From contig NZ_JAQGNX010000098.1 of NCBI RefSeq assembly GCF_028293835.1, positions 62,001-126,000 on the forward strand: a stretch of 64,000 bases of DNA, in the 5' to 3' direction. A program made the position numbers and the translations under genes. The notes under the pieces were generated by a model. The model made no database searches, had not been told where the DNA came from, and saw nothing but the letters and a program-made list of their open reading frames with translations. The DNA comes from Pseudomonas sp. GTDB lineage: Bacteria > Pseudomonadota > Gammaproteobacteria > Pseudomonadales > Pseudomonadaceae. Shown here in pieces: positions 60,680-64,000 of this stretch (position 1 is its first letter; each line of letters opens with the position of its first letter).

Positions 60680-61441
60680 ATGAACGCAAAAACGACATTT
60701 TTCCGACGCATGGCATCATCGCCTGGCAGCTTACACTGCGCGGCTGTTGCGCTGTGGCTTTTCAGCGTGTGCCAGCCTGCGCAGGCCGTGCTTTTAAGCG
60801 TGCCTGAACAGCTTATCGGCGTGACCCAAGGGTTTCTTGAATTCTCCGTCGAGGACTATCAGGCGACGGCTCATCTGGAAGGTCGCTATCAGATTCAGGT
60901 CAATACCCTTGATCCTCGCCTGACATTGACGCAATGCGACAAAGAATTGACAGCTAGCCTTGAGAGTCCCGCGCAACCCATTGGCCGTGTGACGGTAAAG
61001 GTCCGTTGCGAAGGGTCACTACCGTGGACGGTGTATGTACCCGCCCAAGTGCATTTATTTCGTCAGGTTGTGATTCTCAAGCGTCCAATCAAACGCGCCG
61101 CAATCATTACCGAAGACGACGTTTATATGGCTGAGCGTGACATCAGCCTGATGCCCCAGGGTTTTATGACCTCAATTGAGGACGCAATCGGGCAAAAAGT
61201 CACCCGACCGATGATCAACGATCAGGTGCTTACACCGCTGCTATTGGAACAAGCGGAGGTGGTACGCAAAGGCGATCAAGTGGTGATCACCGCCAAAAGC
61301 GGAACATTGCAGGTACGTATGCCGGGCGAAGCGCTGTCCAATGGCGGGATGAGTGAACAGATCCGGGTGCGGAACCTGAATTCGCAACGGGTGATCAAGG
61401 CCCGGGTTACAGCCCCGGGCCAAGTCGAGGTCAGCTTATGA
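60680..61441 (+). CDS. flgA: FlgA, P-ring assembly chaperone
   Basis: FlgA is a periplasmic chaperone for FlgI. The product is 253 residues from ATG 60680 (MNAKTTFFRRMASS), with a basic n-region and a hydrophobic core ending PAQA, a signal peptide. An in-frame ATG 12 codons upstream (60644) precedes the predicted promoter and is not used. Conserved segments include PEQLIGVTQGFLEF, PAQPIGRVTVKVRC and the SAF domain (RPIKRAAIITEDDVYMAERD). Confidence 0.94.
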   Translation: MNAKTTFFRRMASSPGSLHCAAVALWLFSVCQPAQAVLLSVPEQLIGVTQGFLEFSVEDYQATAHLEGRYQIQVNTLDPRLTLTQCDKELTASLESPAQPIGRVTVKVRCEGSLPWTVYVPAQVHLFRQVVILKRPIKRAAIITEDDVYMAERDISLMPQGFMTSIEDAIGQKVTRPMINDQVLTPLLLEQAEVVRKGDQVVITAKSGTLQVRMPGEALSNGGMSEQIRVRNLNSQRVIKARVTAPGQVEVSL

Positions 61442-61517
61442 TCGCTGGCGCAATGGCTCAGAGTTTCCTAGACTGACCTGTGCTTGTAGCAGCTGTTTTT
61501 CCACTTCGATTAAGCGC

Positions 61518-61544
61518 TAAAGTTATTGTGTGTTTGGCCGAAAA
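61518..61544 (+). promoter_or_regulatory. sigma-28 (FliA) promoter for flgMN
   Basis: TAAAGTTA and GCCGAAAA are separated by 11 bases, 38 bases before flgM. It matches the consensus with one change in each box. Confidence 0.85.
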
Positions 61545-61581
61545 CATGGCAAGCGTCCAAACACCTAGAGGTTTTAATAAA

Positions 61582-61905
61582 ATGGTCATCGACTTTAGTC
61601 GTTTAAACAGCACCCCACCCGCGACGGGCAGTACGCGTCCCAGTGTCACGAAGGAGACCGGCACCGCTGCTGATGCCTCCAGCGTGCCTGCGAAGACCGC
61701 AGCCGCCAGCGCATCCAGCGGTGAAGCTGTGCACCTCAGCGACGAGGCTCAGCGCCTGCAAACAATCAGCGATAAAGTACGCAGTCAACCTGTGGTCAAT
61801 AGCGCCCGCGTGGCGGAATTGAAGCAGGCCGTTGCCGATGGCAGCTATAAAGTCGACAGCGGCCGCGTCGCCAGCAAACTGCTTAATTTCGAAGCCCAGC
61901 GCTAG
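61582..61905 (+). CDS. flgM: FlgM, anti-sigma-28 factor
   Basis: FlgM binds FliA and is exported once the hook is complete. The 107-residue product starts at ATG 61582 (MVIDFSRLNSTPP; GAGG 10 bases upstream). The N-terminal half is disordered, Ser/Thr/Ala-rich; the C-terminal half (about 52-105; VHLSDEAQRLQTISDKVRSQ, VNSARVAELKQAVADGSY) is the FliA-binding helical part. In-frame starts further upstream lie inside the promoter. Confidence 0.96.
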   Translation: MVIDFSRLNSTPPATGSTRPSVTKETGTAADASSVPAKTAAASASSGEAVHLSDEAQRLQTISDKVRSQPVVNSARVAELKQAVADGSYKVDSGRVASKLLNFEAQR

Positions 61906-61954
61906 CCATAGGCTTGCGCCCGGGCTTTTGGACGCCTAAAACCCAGAGCCAGCC

Positions 61955-62422
61955 ATGCACGATACTAATCTGTTGCAACTGATCACCGATGATATGGCGC
62001 CAGCACAGCATCTGCTGGAACTGCTGCACGCAGAATCCCTGGCTTTGCACGGCCGCGACCTGTTTCTGCTCGAAGACATTCTCGCGCAGAAGCAGGCGCT
62101 GGTGATCATGCTTGAGCAACGTGGCCGCAAACGCAGCCAGATCCTCGTCAGCCTCAACCTGAAACCGGACCGTGAAGGCTTGGCCGAACTGGCGCGCAAT
62201 TCGTCAATAGGCGAAGAATTGCTGACCCAGGGCGATGCGTTGTCTGCCCTGATGTCTGAATGCCGTGCTGCCAACGAGCACAATGGTCTGTCGATTAAGC
62301 TGCAACAGGTGACTACCGCTAATCAGATGAGAATCTTGACCGGCGGCGAAGCACCCACGCTGTATGACAATCGTGGATCAACGTCCCGATTCACCAAGCC
62401 GCGCCCGCTCAGCCAAGCTTAA
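61955..62422 (+). CDS. flgN: FlgN-like export chaperone
   Basis: FlgN binds FlgK and FlgL for export. The 155-residue helical product (LLQLITDDMAPAQHLLELL near the start; LHGRDLFLLEDILAQKQALV) follows flgM after 49 bases, the usual order. It is likely cotranscribed with flgM. Confidence 0.92.
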   Translation: MHDTNLLQLITDDMAPAQHLLELLHAESLALHGRDLFLLEDILAQKQALVIMLEQRGRKRSQILVSLNLKPDREGLAELARNSSIGEELLTQGDALSALMSECRAANEHNGLSIKLQQVTTANQMRILTGGEAPTLYDNRGSTSRFTKPRPLSQA

Positions 62423-62504
62423 ATTCCTGTATCAAGGCGTCAAACATGCTGGCAAAATGCTGGCGACTGCGAGCTATAGTATTTTTGCCTGGGATGGATG
62501 ATCA

Positions 62505-63251
62505 GTGTTCAATGCCTTAAACGCGGAAGATGCTCCGCAACCGCCAAAAGTGCTTACAACGCCTTTGGAAATTGCCGCCAATCTGCGGTTGCTGCTCGAT
62601 AGCCACGACCCGCTGATCATTACCTTCCATGAGCGCACCCAGCGCTTTCAAAGTTTTCTGATTGAAGTTGACCGCGACAGCAATAGCATTGCTCTGGATG
62701 AAATGATCCCGCGGGACGGTGAACGTTTTATGGCCAATGGCGAAGCGTATCGCGTTGAAGGCTTTCACGATGGCGTACGTATCGCGTGGGAAAGTGCCGA
62801 CGCGCTGACCGTTGACGATGGCGAGCACCGCTGCTATCGAGGCAAGCTGCCCTCGGAAGTGGTCTACCACCAGCGCCGCAATGCATTTCGTGCCGCACTT
62901 AAACTGGCTTCACTGGTGAACATCGAGGTTGCCGGCGAAAAGCTTTCGGCGCCTGTGGGCGGCAAGCTGTTGGACATCTCCGCCACCGGTTGCAAATTGC
63001 GCTTTGAGGGGGATATCTCTGAGCGGCTGCAGCTGGGGCAGGTTTATGAGCGATTCATGGCCGCGCTGCCCTTCGGTAAAATGATTGCACCGGTTGAGCT
63101 GCGTTATTTGCATTACGAAGAGCGAATCAACATTACCTTCGCCGGCATTCGTTTCCACAACATGAGCGGCTTGGTGCAACGTCAGGTCGAGCGCTTTGTG
63201 TATCAGTTGCAGCGCGAGGCGCGGCGGTTTGATAAAGACGACGATTTTTGA
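62505..63251 (+). CDS. flgZ: FlgZ, PilZ-domain c-di-GMP effector (YcgR family)
   Basis: FlgZ slows flagellar rotation by acting on the MotCD stators when bound to c-di-GMP. The 248-residue product begins at GTG 62505 and has the YcgR N-terminal domain ([20 protein letters not shown]) and a C-terminal PilZ domain with the RxxxR site in QRRNAFRA and the DISATGCKL motif. The length and start match Pseudomonas FlgZ; no strong ribosome site is seen before the GTG. It lies 82 bases after flgN. Confidence 0.94.
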   Translation: MFNALNAEDAPQPPKVLTTPLEIAANLRLLLDSHDPLIITFHERTQRFQSFLIEVDRDSNSIALDEMIPRDGERFMANGEAYRVEGFHDGVRIAWESADALTVDDGEHRCYRGKLPSEVVYHQRRNAFRAALKLASLVNIEVAGEKLSAPVGGKLLDISATGCKLRFEGDISERLQLGQVYERFMAALPFGKMIAPVELRYLHYEERINITFAGIRFHNMSGLVQRQVERFVYQLQREARRFDKDDDF

Positions 63252-63344
63252 CGTGACGAGGCGGCGTGTTCTTCACCGCCTTCGCTTGCAAATCGGGTCA
63301 AGCATTCAGGACTGTTTCGCGCTGGATTCCGAGCAAGCCCATAA

Positions 63345-64000
63345 GTCAGCGAAAACGCTGAGGCTCACCGTCCGCCATCAACGCTCAATATCTGCCCGGT
63401 TCAACCGTCAGATGCCTTCCAGGACCCTTACGGATCGCTTAACCCACGGATGACGGTCGGGCAAATGCTGCGCGAAGCGCTTTCGGTGCACAGCATGTGC
63501 CCGACCGCCGATATCCCGACGCGGATCAACGCGCTGCTCGAGTTGGTGCGTTTGCCCGCCGATGCCGTGGACAAACTGCCCCACGAATTCTCTGGAGGCC
63601 AACGGCAGCGGATCGGCATCAGTCGCGCGCTGGCGGTGGAGCCGCAGGTATTAGTCGCTGATGAACTTGTGTCGGCCCTCGATGTTTCGGTACAGGCCCA
63701 AGTGGTTAACCTGCTGCTGGATTTGCAAGAAAAGCTCAAGCTGACGGTGCTGTTCGTTGCCCATGACCTGAGGCTGGTGCGACACATCTCCCATCGAGTT
63801 GCGGTCATGTACTTGGGAGAAGTGGTTGAAGTGGGTAAAACTGAAGCATTGTTTCAGCAACCGCTGCACCCCTACACTCAAGCGTTGTTAAGAGCTGCAC
63901 CGAGCATGGACCCGACCGACCGACGTCGCAGTGTCAGCCTGACCGGCGAATTGCCGAGCCCGCTGTCGCCTCCGTCAGGCTGTCGTTTTCATACTCGTTG
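63345..64000 (+). pseudogene. 5'-truncated DppF/OppF-type ABC transporter ATPase, continues beyond window
   Basis: An open frame from 63345 becomes recognisable at 63411 with the Q-loop segment AFQDPYGSLNPRMTVGQML. It has the ABC signature FSGGQRQRIGISRAL, Walker B VLVADELVSALDVS (Leu replaces the usual Pro of ADEP), the switch VLFVAHDLRLVRHIS and a DppF/OppF C-terminal extension (LHPYTQALLRAAPS). Nothing upstream encodes Walker A or a start: a stop (TAA, 63342) closes the frame and the 63252-63410 sequence has no homologous reading. About 90 N-terminal residues are missing, so it is probably a deletion remnant. It may use an upstream start in another frame only if the sequence has an error. 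Confidence 0.75.

Noticed and set aside
63428..63808. minus-strand open frame at the right end
   Set aside because: It is antisense to the clearly ABC-ATPase coding frame.

Overview
The window reads as a chromosomal polar-flagellum locus of a Pseudomonas of the fluorescens/syringae lineage. This rests on the gene order (flhA-flhB-fliRQPON-M-L-K, hptB-hsbR-hsbA, fliJIHGFE, fleR-fleS-fleQ, fliTS, fliD, flaG, fliC), on FleQ/FleS/FleR as master regulators, and on REP-like palindromes in intergenic gaps. Nearly all genes from 1 to about 60600 lie on the minus strand. Only one small exported protein (52479-52667) and the flgA-flgM-flgN-flgZ block at the right end are on the plus strand.

Layout, left to right. 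1-7327: flagellar type III export gate and C-ring genes (flhA cut by the window edge, flhB, fliR, Q, P, O, N, M, L). 7613-9010: fliK. 9100-11505: HptB/HsbR/HsbA phosphorelay and partner switch. 11628-17403: fliJ, I, H, G, F, E. 17662-21900: FleR, FleS, FleQ. 22064-27353: FliT and FliS chaperones, cap protein FliD, FlaG and two divergent flagellins. 27746-43422: a flagellin glycosylation island with a small unknown protein, a Maf-type transferase, a KAS III-like enzyme, a complete pseudaminic acid route (PseI, a PseG-GNAT fusion, PseF, a methylase, PseC, PseB) and two very large multidomain glycosyltransferases resembling P. syringae Fgt1/Fgt2. 43531-57668: hook, rod, ring and junction genes flgL to flgB, with two flgE paralogues. 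57976-60599: a hexapeptide acyltransferase, cheR and cheV. 60680-63251: flgA, flgM, flgN, flgZ. 63345-64000: remains of a DppF/OppF-type ABC ATPase lacking its N-terminal part.

Regulation is unusually legible. Sigma-54 type -24/-12 elements (GG-N10-GC, close to TGGCACG-N4-TTGCW) lie in front of flhA, fliL, fliK, fliE, fleS, flgF, flgB and flgA. Sigma-28 (FliA) elements (TAAA-N15-CGATAA type, 11-base spacer between octamers) lie in front of both flagellin genes, fliS and flgM. A sigma-70-like promoter precedes fleQ. This fits the Pseudomonas hierarchy FleQ/sigma-54, then FleSR, then FliA/FlgM.

The most notable points are the island, where pseudaminic acid synthesis sits with Fgt-like enzymes and a KAS III that could supply an unusual acyl group; an unrecognised 87-residue protein translationally coupled to the Maf transferase; a second hook protein with an internally duplicated domain; and two structurally different flagellins.
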